A stretch of DNA of 64,000 nucleotides. It comes from Brevibacterium sp. 239c. GTDB taxonomy: Bacteria; Actinomycetota; Actinomycetes; Actinomycetales; Brevibacteriaceae. The stretch spans positions 124,001-188,000 of the forward strand of contig NZ_FXZH01000005.1 in assembly GCF_900169365.1 (NCBI RefSeq). The letters run 5' to 3'. A model generated the notes under the pieces. That model did not search any database. It was not told the origin of the DNA and was given only the letters and a program-made list of their open reading frames with translations. Shown here in pieces: positions 35,498 through 45,488 of the stretch; position 1 is the first letter of the stretch, and every line of letters begins with the position of its first letter. Position numbers and translations under genes: made by a program.

Positions 35498-36478
35498 ATG
35501 CGTTTTCCCGTCAGCCGTCGCGCTCTTCTCCTCTTCGGTGCGAGCGGGGCCGGCCTGAGCCTGCTGTCGGGCTGCGGAGTGAGACTCGATACTCCCCCGG
35601 ATGTGCCGACTCTCGATGAGACGAATCAGCTGCGCAACCGCATCGCCAGGATCCTCGCCGCCACGACCGCGGGAGACACGGATCCCGAGACCGCAGGTGA
35701 GGATCTGCAGAAGCTCCGCACTGCCATCGGTCCGGTGTGGTCACCACCCACGGAGGTGGCAACCGAGGCCCCACCGTCGGAGAAGCCGCGGTCCTACATC
35801 GCCGCCGCCGAGGTGGTCTCCACCGCCGTATTCACCGCTCTGCCGACCTTGGGCTCAACTCTCATTCCTGTGCTCGTTGACGTCGCGACTGGCCTTGCGT
35901 TGACCGCGGGGGCAGAAGAGCACGCGAAGATCATCCGTGACGCAGATGCACTGATCCGCGACTCTCGCCAGCCCAGTCCTGACTCGGCCTCGGGCGAACC
36001 TGAGGCTGCGAAGGACTCGGGCTCTCCTGACGAACAGGGACCCACCGCCGACGATTCCACTGCTTCCCCGATGTGGAATGAGATCCTCGACCAAGCCAGG
36101 GCCGCCTCCTACGGATATGAGCGTCTCGCCGTGAACTTCGACTCGAAGTCGCGTGAGCGCAAACGTGCGGTCGCCCGTTTGGAGTCCTTGGGCTCACTGG
36201 CAGGAGAGATGCTTGAGAAGCTCGGCGAGAAGAACGCGGACGCTGGTGCTCCCTCGTGGAAGCTCGACCCCAGCCCCACCGACCCGGCGACCGCCAAAGA
36301 GCTGGCCCTATCCCTCGAGGACGGCCTCGCAGCCGCCATCCTGCCATGGCTGCAGACCGACACACGAGCCGCTCTGCGACTGTGGGAGTCGGCACAAGCC
36401 CGCATGGTCTTCGCCAGCCCCCAGGTGCTGCGTTACTCCTATTCCGAGGACTCGGGAACCGCGGAGGCACAGAAATGA
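35498..36478 (+). CDS. Ferritin-like-fold lipoprotein (DUF4439-type)
   Basis: A 326-residue exported protein. It begins MRFPVSRRALLLFGASGAGL and reaches a lipobox LLSGC at about residues 21-25; the twin arginine suggests possible Tat export. The C-terminal half (about residues 195-320) is helical with NEILDQARAASYGYERLAVN, which resembles the DUF4439 ferritin-like domain commonly found between rimP and proS in actinobacteria. The middle (residues about 150-195) is a Ser/Pro/Asp/Glu-rich linker. No metal-binding set is obvious, so enzymatic activity is not claimed. ATG 35498 directly precedes the signal peptide. The stop overlaps the next start (ATGA). Confidence 0.78.
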   Translation: MRFPVSRRALLLFGASGAGLSLLSGCGVRLDTPPDVPTLDETNQLRNRIARILAATTAGDTDPETAGEDLQKLRTAIGPVWSPPTEVATEAPPSEKPRSYIAAAEVVSTAVFTALPTLGSTLIPVLVDVATGLALTAGAEEHAKIIRDADALIRDSRQPSPDSASGEPEAAKDSGSPDEQGPTADDSTASPMWNEILDQARAASYGYERLAVNFDSKSRERKRAVARLESLGSLAGEMLEKLGEKNADAGAPSWKLDPSPTDPATAKELALSLEDGLAAAILPWLQTDTRAALRLWESAQARMVFASPQVLRYSYSEDSGTAEAQK

Positions 36479-37494
36479 AGGTGCCACCGGTCCTGTTCAA
36501 CGCCACTCGCGACATCATCGGCGAATTCCGCACCACCTCCTGGGTCGCCGCATTGGATTTCATGGCCACTGAGCTCGCCGATCGCTGGAAGCTGAGCTTC
36601 GACGATGTCCCCGGCTCTCCTTGGGCCGGTTGCGAGAGCCTCGTCATCCCGGTCCTGACCCAGGAGCACTACCAGGGGGTGCTGCGGTTCGCCGCCCCCA
36701 CCTCGGCGCACACTGCCGCGCATGCGCAGGCCCTGCGGGCGTTGAAGATGTGGAACGGGCACGGCGCCGTCCGGGTGGTCAGGGACGATCACAGCTTCCG
36801 GGTAACGCTGCAGGAGCGGTTGCGGACCGAGGACAATCTGTCTGTGCTTCCTCTGGCCGATGTGCCTCCGGTCTGGGGTGCCCTGCAGAGGTCGCTCGAG
36901 ATTCCCGCGGATTCCGACTTTCTGCGGGTCCAGGATGTGGCGGCAGGCTGGTTGAGCACCTTCGATGCTGATGCCGGTCTGCTCAGCGGCTGGTCAGAGG
37001 CAGGTCCCGGTGATTCGCTTCTGCTCTCGTTCGCGCGCAATTGGATGCAGACGCTGGCCGCTTCAGAGGAGAATTGGCTCATCCACGCCGATCTGCATTA
37101 CTACAACATCCTCGCCGGCAACCCCGATGCCGCCGGCATCTCCACGTGGAAGGCCATCGACCCGCAGCCGCTGTCGGGGCCGACCGCCTACACCTTGGCG
37201 CCGGTGCTGTGGAATCGTCTCGTGGAGATCCCGTCCCAGCATCCGCAGGCCCAGGCCGCGTGGCTGCGCGGCTTCGCCACCGACCTCGCACTGTGCGCAG
37301 GCATGGACCCACAGTACGGAATGGGTTCCGCCGTCGCGCGGGAGGTCACGAACATGTTCTGGTATCTCAGGTCTGCTCGCAGCGGTTCGACCGGGGCCTT
37401 GGCCGATGCCGCACGGTCCTTGTGGGTGGCGCGTGCCCTGTCCGGTGCCGACGTCGCCGGCGTCAACGCCCACGCACTCAAACCCATCGGCTGA
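36475..37494 (+). CDS. Aminoglycoside/hydroxyurea antibiotic-resistance-kinase family protein
   Basis: A 339-residue small-molecule kinase fold. The catalytic loop ENWLIHADLHYYNILAG is near residue 200, followed by KAIDPQPLSGPTAYTLAP carrying the Mg-binding Asp, as in APH(6)/hydroxyurea phosphotransferases. The N-terminal lobe has LVIPVLTQEHYQGVLRFAAP. In this chromosomal setting next to a DUF4439 lipoprotein and proS it is probably a housekeeping or orphan kinase; a resistance phenotype cannot be inferred. The ATG overlaps the upstream stop by 4 bp (operon). Terminated by the hairpin at 37503-37570. Confidence 0.82.
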   Translation: MKVPPVLFNATRDIIGEFRTTSWVAALDFMATELADRWKLSFDDVPGSPWAGCESLVIPVLTQEHYQGVLRFAAPTSAHTAAHAQALRALKMWNGHGAVRVVRDDHSFRVTLQERLRTEDNLSVLPLADVPPVWGALQRSLEIPADSDFLRVQDVAAGWLSTFDADAGLLSGWSEAGPGDSLLLSFARNWMQTLAASEENWLIHADLHYYNILAGNPDAAGISTWKAIDPQPLSGPTAYTLAPVLWNRLVEIPSQHPQAQAAWLRGFATDLALCAGMDPQYGMGSAVAREVTNMFWYLRSARSGSTGALADAARSLWVARALSGADVAGVNAHALKPIG

Positions 37495-37502
37495 ACACTC
37501 CC

Positions 37503-37570
37503 CTAAACCTCCCCGACGTCGCTGATGGCACCCGGCGCCGGGGTCGTTTAGTGACGTCGGGGAGGTTTAG
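37503..37570. terminator. Bidirectional terminator between convergent genes
   Basis: Perfect 18-bp arms, CTAAACCTCCCCGACGTC and its complement, lie at 37503-37520 and 37553-37570. The 32-nt centre contains the palindrome CCCGGCGCCGGG. It sits between the kinase stop (37494) and the permease stop (37583). Confidence 0.8.
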
Positions 37571-37582
37571 CGATGGTGTCAG

Positions 37583-38389
37583 TCAGTGAATGAGGCCGGA
37601 GATCACGTCGTAGCCGAGTTTGAGGATCATCGCGGAGACCACGATGACGAAGACGACGCGGACGAAGCCGGATCCTTTCTTCAAGGCCGTGCGCGCACCG
37701 AAGATTCCGCCGAGCACGTTGCCCACTGCCACGACGAGGCCGAGCGCCCACACGACTTGGCCGTCGGGGATGAAGAAGACGAGGGCTCCGAAGTTCGTCG
37801 CCCAGTTGATGACCTTCGCTGTGGCCGAGGCCTGGAGGAATGAGAACCCGATGACCGTGACGAACGCGATGACGAGGAAGGAACCGGTGCCCGGGCCGAG
37901 CACGCCGTCGTAGACGCCGATCGTGAGTCCGATCAGCCATGACAGCCCATGATGGCGTTTCGAGGACTCCCCGAACCGCAGGGTCGCATCGGCGCCGAGG
38001 CTGGGGTTCAGGACCGTGAAGAGTCCGACCCCGATGAGCGCGATCAGGATGATCGGTGTGAAGAGTTCACCGGGGACCAGGGTCGCGAGTTTGGCGCCGA
38101 GGACGGCACCGAGGAACGCCGTGGCGGCGGCAGGGATCGTCGCCGATCTGTCCGGCGTGATCTTGCGCAGATAAGTCACCGCCGAGGCGGTTGTCCCCGC
38201 GATCGATCCCACCTTGTTCGTGGCCACCGCCTGGACCGGTGTCATGCCGGGCACCAGCAGCAGCGCCGGCAGCTGGATCAGACCGCCGCCGCCGACTACG
38301 GCATCGATCCACCCGGCCAGTACGCCCGCGGCCAACAGCCACAGGAGCATCCCGAGGGTGACATCGATGCCGGCGGTGAGGGTTTCCAT
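37583..38389 (-). CDS. Sulfite exporter TauE/SafE-family (TSUP) membrane protein
   Basis: A 268-residue permease with about eight transmembrane helices and the duplicated TSUP architecture. The first repeat has LAGWIDAVVGGGGLIQLPAL near residue 24 and AVATNKVGSIAGTTASAVTY near residue 54; the second has GVYDGVLGPGTGSFLVIAFV near residue 160 and SATAKVINWATNFGALVFF. It transports anions such as sulfite, sulfonates or organic acids; the substrate is unknown. ATG 38389 is 14 bp after proS, with which it may be co-transcribed. It converges on the kinase gene. Confidence 0.88.
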   Translation of the reverse strand: METLTAGIDVTLGMLLWLLAAGVLAGWIDAVVGGGGLIQLPALLLVPGMTPVQAVATNKVGSIAGTTASAVTYLRKITPDRSATIPAAATAFLGAVLGAKLATLVPGELFTPIILIALIGVGLFTVLNPSLGADATLRFGESSKRHHGLSWLIGLTIGVYDGVLGPGTGSFLVIAFVTVIGFSFLQASATAKVINWATNFGALVFFIPDGQVVWALGLVVAVGNVLGGIFGARTALKKGSGFVRVVFVIVVSAMILKLGYDVISGLIH

Positions 38390-38402
38390 CACCTGGGTCG
38401 GC

Positions 38403-40250
38403 TCAACGTTCAGATGTTTCCGCGATCGCAGCGTCTGCCGCGGAAGCAGCCGCGGCGTAGGCGGCGCGGATCGTGGCCACGGTGGAGGCGACCACCTCGG
38501 CGACGGGCTGCTCCTGCTTCTCATCGGCCAGACGGTTGCGGACTTCGACCACTCCATCGGCCAGGCCGCGACCGACGACGATCACGGTCGGGATGCCGAT
38601 GAGTTCAGCATCAGCGAACTTGAAGCCGGGTGAGACCTTGAGGCGGTCGTCGAGGAGGACGGTGACGCCCTCTGATTCGAGCTCGGATGTCAGCTTCTCG
38701 GCCGCCTCGGCGATCTCTTCGCCCTTGCCTGCGGCGATGATGTGCACATCGGCCGGGGCCAGGTGCTGGGGCCAGAGGAGACCGCCTTCGCTGTGGTATT
38801 CCTCCGCGATGCAGGCCATGACACGGGTGACGCCGAGGCCGTAGGAGCCCATAGTCACGGTAGTGGCCTTGCCGTTCTGGTCCAGGACCTTGAGATCAAG
38901 GGACTCGGCGTACTTGCGGCCCAGTTTGAAGATCTGACCGATCTCAACGCCACGGGCCAACTCGAGCGGGCCAGAACCGTCGGGCGCGGGGTCACCGAGG
39001 ACCACCTCGGCGGCCTCGATGGTGCCGTCGGAGGTGAAGTCGCGACCGGCGACGAGATCGAAGACGTGGCGGCCGGGCTCGTTGGCGCCGGTGATCCACC
39101 GGGTGCCCTCGACGACGCGAGGATCGAGGAGATAGCGGACCTTCGAGGTGCCCTCGAGTCCAAGCACCTGGTTGTCGAGGTCGAGGCCTGGCCCGATGTA
39201 GCCCTTGATGAGCTCCGGGTGAGCGGCGAGATCTTCGCTGGTGGCGGCCTCGAGATCGACTTCGCCGTTGCCGAGCATTCCGGTTCCGGCGGCGCGGTCC
39301 AGGTCGACGTCGCGGTCTCCGGGAAGGCCGATGACGATGATCTCGCGGGTGCCGTCGGGGTGGGTGACGGCGCAGACGACGTTCTTGAGTGTGTCTGCTG
39401 CGCTCCACTCGCGGTCCTCGCGAGGGTGATCGGCGTTCGCTGCGGCCACGAGGGACTCGATCGTGGGGGTGTCGGGGGTGTCCTCGACGTGGGCTGCGGG
39501 TGAGTCTTCGAACGGGATCGCCTCGGGCACGATCGAGGTCACTGCCTCGACGTTCGCGGCGTATCCGCCGGGTGAGCGCACGAAGGTGTCTTCACCGACC
39601 TCGGAGGGGTAGATGAATTCCTCGGTACCGGAGCCGCCCATGGCGCCGGGTGTGGCTTTGACGGGCAGGCAGGGCAGGCCGAGGCGGGCGAAGGCGCGCA
39701 GGTAGGCCACGCGCATGGCTTCGTAGGAGGCGTCGAGTCCGGCGTCGTCGATGTCGAAGGAGTAGGCGTCCTTCATGATGAATTCGCGTCCGCGCAGCAG
39801 ACCCGCGCGGGGCCTGGCCTCATCACGGTATTTGGTCTGGACCTGGTAGATCGAGAGCGGGAGGTCCTTATAGGAGGAGTACAGGTCCTTGACGAGGAGG
39901 GTGAAGACCTCTTCGTGTGTGGGTGCCAGAATGTAGTCGTTGTCCCTGCGGTCCTTGAGGTGGAACAGGTCGGGTCCGAAGGCTTCCCAGCGGCCGGACT
40001 TCCGGTACGGGTCGGCGGGCAGCAGACCGGGGAAATGGACTTCCTGTGATCCGGCTTCGGCCATCTCTTCGCGCACGATGGCTTCGATCTTGCCCAAGAC
40101 CTTCAGTCCCAGCGGCAGCCATGTGTAGATCCCCGGGGCCGATCGGCGGATGTAGCCCGCACGGTGCAGAAGTTTGTGGCTGGCGACCTCGGCACCGACC
40201 GGGTCCTCCTTCTGGGTTCGCACAAACAGGGACGACATGCGCAGGGCCAT
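38403..40250 (-). CDS. proS: Prolyl-tRNA synthetase
   Basis: A 615-residue class II synthetase of the bacterial type. Motif 1 region is in [20 protein letters not shown]. Motif 2 region follows in [20 protein letters not shown], with [12 protein letters not shown]. An inserted YbaK-like editing domain (about residues 235-395) clears misacylated Ala-tRNA(Pro). Motif 3 is in [19 protein letters not shown] near residue 475, and the anticodon-binding domain completes the C-terminus. ATG 40250 matches the family N-terminus [17 protein letters not shown]. It charges tRNA(Pro) in the cytoplasm. Confidence 0.97.
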   Translation of the reverse strand: MALRMSSLFVRTQKEDPVGAEVASHKLLHRAGYIRRSAPGIYTWLPLGLKVLGKIEAIVREEMAEAGSQEVHFPGLLPADPYRKSGRWEAFGPDLFHLKDRRDNDYILAPTHEEVFTLLVKDLYSSYKDLPLSIYQVQTKYRDEARPRAGLLRGREFIMKDAYSFDIDDAGLDASYEAMRVAYLRAFARLGLPCLPVKATPGAMGGSGTEEFIYPSEVGEDTFVRSPGGYAANVEAVTSIVPEAIPFEDSPAAHVEDTPDTPTIESLVAAANADHPREDREWSAADTLKNVVCAVTHPDGTREIIVIGLPGDRDVDLDRAAGTGMLGNGEVDLEAATSEDLAAHPELIKGYIGPGLDLDNQVLGLEGTSKVRYLLDPRVVEGTRWITGANEPGRHVFDLVAGRDFTSDGTIEAAEVVLGDPAPDGSGPLELARGVEIGQIFKLGRKYAESLDLKVLDQNGKATTVTMGSYGLGVTRVMACIAEEYHSEGGLLWPQHLAPADVHIIAAGKGEEIAEAAEKLTSELESEGVTVLLDDRLKVSPGFKFADAELIGIPTVIVVGRGLADGVVEVRNRLADEKQEQPVAEVVASTVATIRAAYAAAASAADAAIAETSER

Positions 40251-40399
40251 GGGTGATACTCCTCAACTTGTCAAGACTCAGATCGAACACTATCGCACGC
40301 GAGTATCCACACGGCAATTATGGGACAAAACCGATCGCTCGCGTGGTTGGAAGGCGGCAGTCAGCGGGTGGATTCGCGTGGTGGGGGAAGCGAATTAGA

Positions 40400-40442
40400 C
40401 TGGTGGGCACAGACGTCCACCAGGGCCTGAACGATTCAGGCC
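40400..40442 (+). promoter_or_regulatory. Two back-to-back hairpins in the leader of the NrtR-like gene
   Basis: CTGGTGG/CCACCAG (40400-40423, 10-nt loop) abuts GGCCTGAA/TTCAGGCC (40424-40442, 3-nt loop). Both stems are perfect and end 40 bp before the start codon. They may be protein-binding operators or an RNA leader structure. Confidence 0.5.
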
Positions 40443-40482
40443 GATACGCTGTCCCACCGACTCCCTGACCGATACGAAGAGC

Positions 40483-41214
40483 ATGCCTGATTCCACTCAA
40501 CTGACGCAGTTCCCGCGGCCCTCGGTCGCGGTCGACACCGCGGTCCTCTGCCCCGTCCCTCGGCGTGGCCTGCACGTGCTCCTCACTCATTCCGGCGATG
40601 GCGTGTGGCAGCTGCCGGGGTCGATTCTGCGCCCCCAGGAGCGACTCGCCGAGGCTGTTGCCCGGTGTCTGCACGAAAAGGCGCGGCTTGTCGACCGTGC
40701 CCCAGTTCAGCTCCATGTCTTCGACCAGCCCGATCGTGATGATCGCGGGTGGGTGATCTCGGTGGCACACCTCGACGTGCTGTCGACGAACGATGTCGGA
40801 TTCGGTGACGCGAGTACCCCGGAGACAGAGCCTGACCCGAAGGATGCCCGGCGGAGAAAGCTGGCTCCTGTGCATTCGGTGCGTGAGCTCAGCGCCGAGC
40901 ATCAGGAGATCGTCCGAGTGGCGGTGCACCGACTGCGTGCCCTGCATGAGCGCACACCCGACCCGTTCGGGCTGTTGCCGAAGGAATTCTCGCTGCGACA
41001 GCTGCGCGAACTGCACGAGGTCGTTTCCGGCGAGGATCTGCAGGCAGACACCTTTCGCCGCACGATGCTTCCGCTGCTGGCACCGACTGGGCAAGCTGTG
41101 TCCCAGGGGCGCGGTCGCCCCGCCCAGACATTCACCCGCCGCTCCGAGATCGCGCTGCGTCGCGATGCAGACGTCCCAGCACCGAGCGCGGGCACCGACG
41201 ATAATGGACTCTGA
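40483..41214 (+). CDS. NUDIX-domain transcriptional regulator, NrtR-like
   Basis: A 243-residue protein with an N-terminal NUDIX fold (VAVDTAVLCPVPRRGLHVLL; a Nudix-box region PGSILRPQERLAEAVARCLH) and a C-terminal winged helix (EFSLRQLRELHEVVSGEDLQ, then DTFRRTMLPLL). This layout is that of NrtR-type regulators of NAD metabolism, which use a catalytically weak NUDIX domain to sense ADP-ribose. The box here ends RCLHEKARL rather than REUxEExGU, so hydrolase activity is unlikely. No NAD-biosynthesis gene is adjacent, so the target is unknown. Downstream is the S4-domain gene (32-bp gap). Confidence 0.78.
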   Translation: MPDSTQLTQFPRPSVAVDTAVLCPVPRRGLHVLLTHSGDGVWQLPGSILRPQERLAEAVARCLHEKARLVDRAPVQLHVFDQPDRDDRGWVISVAHLDVLSTNDVGFGDASTPETEPDPKDARRRKLAPVHSVRELSAEHQEIVRVAVHRLRALHERTPDPFGLLPKEFSLRQLRELHEVVSGEDLQADTFRRTMLPLLAPTGQAVSQGRGRPAQTFTRRSEIALRRDADVPAPSAGTDDNGL

Positions 41215-41246
41215 TGTGTTGAACGCTGATGTGATGGAGGCCGACT

Positions 41247-41663
41247 GTGGAGATTGACCGTTCGCCCGGCAAGCACGTTCGTGTCGACGTCTGGCTGTGG
41301 ACGACCAGGATGTTCAAGACCCGAAACCTGGCGACTCAGGCCTGCCGCGGCGGACACGTCCAGGTCGATGGTCAGCGTGTCAAGGCAGCGCAGAAGGTCT
41401 CCATCGGCCAGGAGGTGCGCGTGCGCAAAGCCAGCACCGAATTCATCTGGAAGATCACCGGCTTCATCCCCACTCGGCCGCAGGCCTCGATCGCTGTGCA
41501 GTGCTACGAAGACCTCACTCCGCCGCCGGATCCTGCTCTGCGCGGATTCGTCCCCCGCCGAGACAAAGGATTGGGACGGCCGACGAAGAAGGACCGTCGG
41601 GAGATGGAGAAGTTTCTGGGCGACATGGCCAAACCCCGAAACTGGGATCGCCGAGACTCCTGA
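41247..41663 (+). CDS. S4-domain RNA-binding protein (Hsp15/HslR-like)
   Basis: A 138-residue basic protein with an S4 domain at the N-terminus (VRVDVWLWTTRMFKTRNLAT; ACRGGHVQVDGQRVKAAQKV) and an Arg/Lys-rich tail ending in RREMEKFLGDMAKPRNWDRR. Hsp15 rescues stalled 50S subunits carrying nascent chains; by similarity this protein may bind rRNA or tRNA. The start is GTG 41247. It follows the NrtR-like gene on the same strand and may be co-transcribed. Confidence 0.85.
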   Translation: MEIDRSPGKHVRVDVWLWTTRMFKTRNLATQACRGGHVQVDGQRVKAAQKVSIGQEVRVRKASTEFIWKITGFIPTRPQASIAVQCYEDLTPPPDPALRGFVPRRDKGLGRPTKKDRREMEKFLGDMAKPRNWDRRDS

Positions 41664-41719
41664 GGCTGCCGCTGGCCGCGCCGCTGGCCCACAACCATTC
41701 GCCGCCGGCGTGAGGCCGG

Positions 41720-42598
41720 TCAGAACATGACGGTGGCGAAGGTGCCGACCTGTTCGAACCCGACGCGTGTGTACATGCGCAGGGCCACCTCGTTGTAATC
41801 ATTGGCATAGAGGCTCACAGTGGTATGCCCCGCGGCTCGAGTCTGCGCGACGACGGCCGCCATTCCGGCAGCGCCCAGGCCCTGCTGGCGAACGTCGGGA
41901 TGGACCCAGACGCCCTGAACCTGAACGATGCGCGGTGCCCGGATGCCGATGTCTGCCTTGAACAGCACCTGCTCGGCCTGCTCCGTCGCCGGCCAGCGTC
42001 TGACCGCACCGCCCTGAGGCAGAGTCTCGGAGATGCGTGCAAAGCAGTTCTTACCCCGAATGATGTTGCGGACTCGGGCCAGGTAGCTCGCCTGGCCGCC
42101 CTCGACGGGAGAGAAGCCCACCTCGTTGGTGAACATGTCCACGCTGGCAGAGAACACTGCGGGCAGCTGCTCCACCGTGACCAAGTTGACGGCCTCGTCG
42201 GGTTCGATCAACGGGTCGGAGCTGATGGCCAACAGCGGCTGGCGGTCACGGACCCCGCGGGGACGCCCCCAGTTCAGGCGGCTGTGCAGATCGAGGATGA
42301 TGTCGCGGGCGCCGATGAGTGAACAGGAGTAGCGCCCATCGGCGTTGAGCTTCTCCGCAAGCACCTGGTTGGTGCCTGGGGTCGCAGCGACGGGGATGAT
42401 GTTGCCGCCCACCCAGTAGGCTGCGACCGGACGATCGCCGTTGAAGACTCCCAGCAGGGTACCTGCCGGGGACCCCATCTGAGCTGTGCCGGTGACTTCG
42501 AGCAGCGCGATGAGGTAGACGTTCTCACACGGGTTGCGTGCGAGCAGATCCTTCAGCCAGTCAGTGTGCTGATGTCCCAGCCGAGCGACTCTCAGCAC
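41720..42598 (-). CDS. GNAT acetyltransferase with N-terminal DUF4081 domain (Rv2867c-like)
   Basis: A 292-residue protein. The N-terminal half (about residues 1-110) is DUF4081-like (NPCENVYLIALLEVTG; LLGVFNGDRPVAAYWVGGNI). The C-terminal half is a GNAT domain with the acetyl-CoA motif VQGVWVHPDVRQQGLGAAGM near residue 228 and SLYANDYNEVALRMYTRVGF near residue 260. Its neighbours ispG, then rip1 and dxr further along, reproduce the M. tuberculosis order Rv2867c-Rv2868c-Rv2869c-Rv2870c, although here a serine-hydrolase gene intervenes. The acyl acceptor is unknown. Confidence 0.87.
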   Translation of the reverse strand: MLRVARLGHQHTDWLKDLLARNPCENVYLIALLEVTGTAQMGSPAGTLLGVFNGDRPVAAYWVGGNIIPVAATPGTNQVLAEKLNADGRYSCSLIGARDIILDLHSRLNWGRPRGVRDRQPLLAISSDPLIEPDEAVNLVTVEQLPAVFSASVDMFTNEVGFSPVEGGQASYLARVRNIIRGKNCFARISETLPQGGAVRRWPATEQAEQVLFKADIGIRAPRIVQVQGVWVHPDVRQQGLGAAGMAAVVAQTRAAGHTTVSLYANDYNEVALRMYTRVGFEQVGTFATVMF

Positions 42599-42657
42599 GA
42601 GAGCGCCTCCTTGTTCAGATCCTCACACACCGGGAAATTTCTCCGCCAGGACTGGGC

Positions 42658-43806
42658 TCAGCCGACGACGACGTCGGGCGACCCGGACGGGATGTCGGAC
42701 TCAGCTGCGATGCGATTGGCTTCTTCGATGAGAGTCTCGACGATCATGTCCTCGGGCACGGTCTTGATGACCTCACCCTTGACGAAGATCTGGCCCTTGC
42801 CGTTGCCGCTGGCCACACCGAGGTCGGCTTCACGAGCCTCACCGGGACCGTTGACGACACAGCCCATGACAGCCACACGCAGAGGAACCTCCATGCCTTC
42901 GAGACCGGCAGTGACCTTGTCCGCGAGGGTGTAGACGTCGACCTGGGCGCGTCCGCAGGAGGGGCAGGAGACGATCTCGAGTTTGCGAGGTTTGAGGTTG
43001 AGGCTCTCCAGAATCTGGTTGCCGACCTTGATCTCCTCCACCGGTGGGGCAGAGAGGGAGACGCGAATCGTGTCGCCGATGCCCTGCGACAGCAGTGTGC
43101 CGAAGGCGGTCGCGGACTTGATTGTGCCCTGAAAGGCGGGCCCAGCCTCGGTGACGCCCAGGTGCAGGGGCCAGTCGCCGCGTTCGGCGAGCAGCTCGTA
43201 GGCGCGGACCATGACCACGGGGTCGTTGTGCTTCACAGAGATCTTGAAGTCGTGGAAGTCGTGTTCTTCGAACAGCGAGGCCTCCCACACGGCGGACTCG
43301 ACGAGCGCCTCCGGAGTGGCTTTGCCGTATTTCTCCATAATCCGCTTGTCCAGGGATCCGGCGTTGACACCGATCCTGATCGAGGTTCCGGCGTCATTTG
43401 CCGCCTTCGCAATCTGCTTGACCTGATCGTCGAATTTGCGGATGTTTCCGGGATTGACGCGGACAGCGCCGCAGCCGGCGTCGATCGCGGCGTAGACGTA
43501 CTTCGGCTGGAAGTGGATGTCGGCGATGACCGGGATCTGCGACTTCTGCGCGATGATCGGCAAAGCGGCAGCGTCATCGGGTGAGGGGCAGGCCACCCGC
43601 ACAATGTCGCAGCCTGCGGCAGTGAGTTCGGCGATCTGCTGCAGAGTCCCGTTGATGTCAGTGGTCTGCGTCGTCGTCATCGACTGGACACTGACAGGGA
43701 AATCGGAACCGACGCCGACCTTTCCGACCTGGATCTGTCGCGTCTTCCGTCGCGGCGAGAGCACAGGAGGTGGTGGGGCAGGCATTCCGAGATTGACCGA
43801 TGTCAC
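42658..43806 (-). CDS. ispG: 4-hydroxy-3-methylbut-2-enyl-diphosphate synthase
   Basis: A 382-residue [4Fe-4S] enzyme of the methylerythritol-phosphate isoprenoid pathway. It converts MEcPP to HMBPP. It has the N-terminal TIM barrel ([20 protein letters not shown] near residue 40; [20 protein letters not shown]) and the C-terminal cluster-binding motif ISCPSCGR-type ([20 protein letters not shown] near residue 280) with [19 protein letters not shown]. Together with dxr about 3 kb away it places MEP-pathway genes in one neighbourhood. The divergent gene on the other side encodes a serine hydrolase. Confidence 0.96.
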   Translation of the reverse strand: MTSVNLGMPAPPPPVLSPRRKTRQIQVGKVGVGSDFPVSVQSMTTTQTTDINGTLQQIAELTAAGCDIVRVACPSPDDAAALPIIAQKSQIPVIADIHFQPKYVYAAIDAGCGAVRVNPGNIRKFDDQVKQIAKAANDAGTSIRIGVNAGSLDKRIMEKYGKATPEALVESAVWEASLFEEHDFHDFKISVKHNDPVVMVRAYELLAERGDWPLHLGVTEAGPAFQGTIKSATAFGTLLSQGIGDTIRVSLSAPPVEEIKVGNQILESLNLKPRKLEIVSCPSCGRAQVDVYTLADKVTAGLEGMEVPLRVAVMGCVVNGPGEAREADLGVASGNGKGQIFVKGEVIKTVPEDMIVETLIEEANRIAAESDIPSGSPDVVVG

Positions 43807-43989
43807 GAAGACATTCCCTTCATTGAAGACTGGGGACCAGACTGATCGTTCGAGTCATTCATATTGTAGGACTTCAAACTGTGTCCGGGCTCGTCGACCA
43901 CGGTGTGATCGCTCACCACAGCATCGTTTCGCAGGTATTGTGAAGGAAACTTGCCTTCCGATCCGAGGATCAGATCAGAGGAGATGCCT

Positions 43990-45423
43990 GTGCGCCGAGG
44001 CGATTCTGTGCCCTTCACCCACCCCGATACCCAGGCCATCATCGGCCATCTTGAAGCTGCAGCCGATTCCCTGGCAGACCAGGGCGGCACATTGGCGTGG
44101 GGTGTCTTTCGCCGAGGTGAGACCGGGACCGTTGCCCAGGGCGACGTTCCCTACCGGATCGCGTCGATGACGAAGTCGTTCACTGCGGCGCTCATGGGCC
44201 ACCTCACATCCAAGGGCTTGGATCTCGATCGGCCCCTGGGCCAGCTCATCCCCGATATCGCCGACACATCGATCGCCGACCGCACGTGCCGACAGGCACT
44301 GACGATGGGCACCGGGTTCACCAAGGACGACCCCTGGGCCGACCGGGTGGAGTCGATGACGAAGACCGAGCTCGTCGACTATCTCAAGGCCGGAGCCATC
44401 CCCATCGGCCCGGCAGACACCGGCTACGAATACTCCAACCTCGGCTATGCACTCCTCGGACTCGTCGCCGAGGCAGTGACCGGGAGGCCGTTCATCGACC
44501 TCGTGACCACCGAGGTGCTTGAACCCGTAGGTCTGACTCGCACCGGTTTCGACATCGCCGACTTCCCAGACCTGATGCCCGGCATCCGCATCGACCGCAA
44601 CGGCGGCGGCCACCCTGCCGAACTCACCGGCCCCGGTGCCTTCTCCCCCATCGGCGGAGTCATCTCCACGGTCAACGACATCGGGGCCTGGATGGATGCC
44701 CATATGGACGCCCTTGAGAACATCGACGCCTATGCGCCTGAGGCGCTGCCGCGGATCCTGAACGACAATCAGCAGGCGCATCGCCTCATCGAAGTTCAGC
44801 ACAGCGAGCACCACACGGAATCCGTGAACTACGGTTTCGGTCTGCAGCCGCGCCTGGACTCCCGCTTCGGTCGTGTCGCCTGCCATTCCGGGGGCTATCC
44901 CGGATACGGCTCGCACATGCGCTGGTTCCCGGATCTGGGTCTGAGCATCGTCGTGTTCGGCAACACAACCTACTACCCGGCCGAAAGCACCGTCCGGGAC
45001 GCCATCGACGCCGGTTGGGCCGCGGCAACGGGCAATCCCGGTCTGCAGCTCACCCGCAGGGCCACCGCGGTGCCGTCACCTCACCACGCCGCCGCACCCG
45101 AACAGGCAGAGACCGTGCTGCGCGCAGCGAACCTGGTCATCGATTTCGACGATACGGTCGCCGAGGAACTCTTCACCGTGAACATGGACCTCGATGAGCC
45201 TCGCGCAGAACGTGGTGAGCGTTTCGCAGCGTGGAGAGAAGAGCAGCAGCTCACTCGGGCCTTCAGCGCCGAGAACGTCACCATGACGACTCCGCTGAAG
45301 GGGACGGTGACGGTTCCGGGCGGGCAGGCTGGCGGCGAGACGAACCCGGCACAGACGTCACCGACGATCACGGTGAGCTTGGACCACCTCGGCGAGGTGC
45401 AGACGATCTCGCTGAGCAGCTGA
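43990..45423 (+). CDS. Serine hydrolase of the beta-lactamase / penicillin-binding-protein-like family
   Basis: About 477 residues. Motifs of class C-type beta-lactamase-fold hydrolases are visible: the nucleophile SMTK in YRIASMTKSFTAALMGHLTS near residue 60, YSN (in GYEYSNLGYALLGLVAEAVT) near residue 145 and HSGG in RVACHSGGYPGYGSHMRWFP near residue 300, in place of KTG. A C-terminal extension of about 120 residues follows. Substrates could be D-peptides or esters. No signal peptide is visible, so it is probably cytoplasmic. GTG 43990 has AGAGGAG at ideal spacing; ATG 43984 and TTG 43951 are alternatives. It is divergent from ispG. Confidence 0.85.
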   Translation: MRRGDSVPFTHPDTQAIIGHLEAAADSLADQGGTLAWGVFRRGETGTVAQGDVPYRIASMTKSFTAALMGHLTSKGLDLDRPLGQLIPDIADTSIADRTCRQALTMGTGFTKDDPWADRVESMTKTELVDYLKAGAIPIGPADTGYEYSNLGYALLGLVAEAVTGRPFIDLVTTEVLEPVGLTRTGFDIADFPDLMPGIRIDRNGGGHPAELTGPGAFSPIGGVISTVNDIGAWMDAHMDALENIDAYAPEALPRILNDNQQAHRLIEVQHSEHHTESVNYGFGLQPRLDSRFGRVACHSGGYPGYGSHMRWFPDLGLSIVVFGNTTYYPAESTVRDAIDAGWAAATGNPGLQLTRRATAVPSPHHAAAPEQAETVLRAANLVIDFDDTVAEELFTVNMDLDEPRAERGERFAAWREEQQLTRAFSAENVTMTTPLKGTVTVPGGQAGGETNPAQTSPTITVSLDHLGEVQTISLSS

Positions 45424-45488
45424 ACACCGCTCCCGCCGGGCATTGCGGGCAGACTTCTCCCTCGCTGTCCCGCCGCCCGGGGTCGGCC

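Noticed and set aside
36475..37494. Calling the kinase an acquired antibiotic-resistance gene
   Set aside because: The fold fits, but the gene is coupled to a chromosomal lipoprotein gene beside proS, with no mobile signs.
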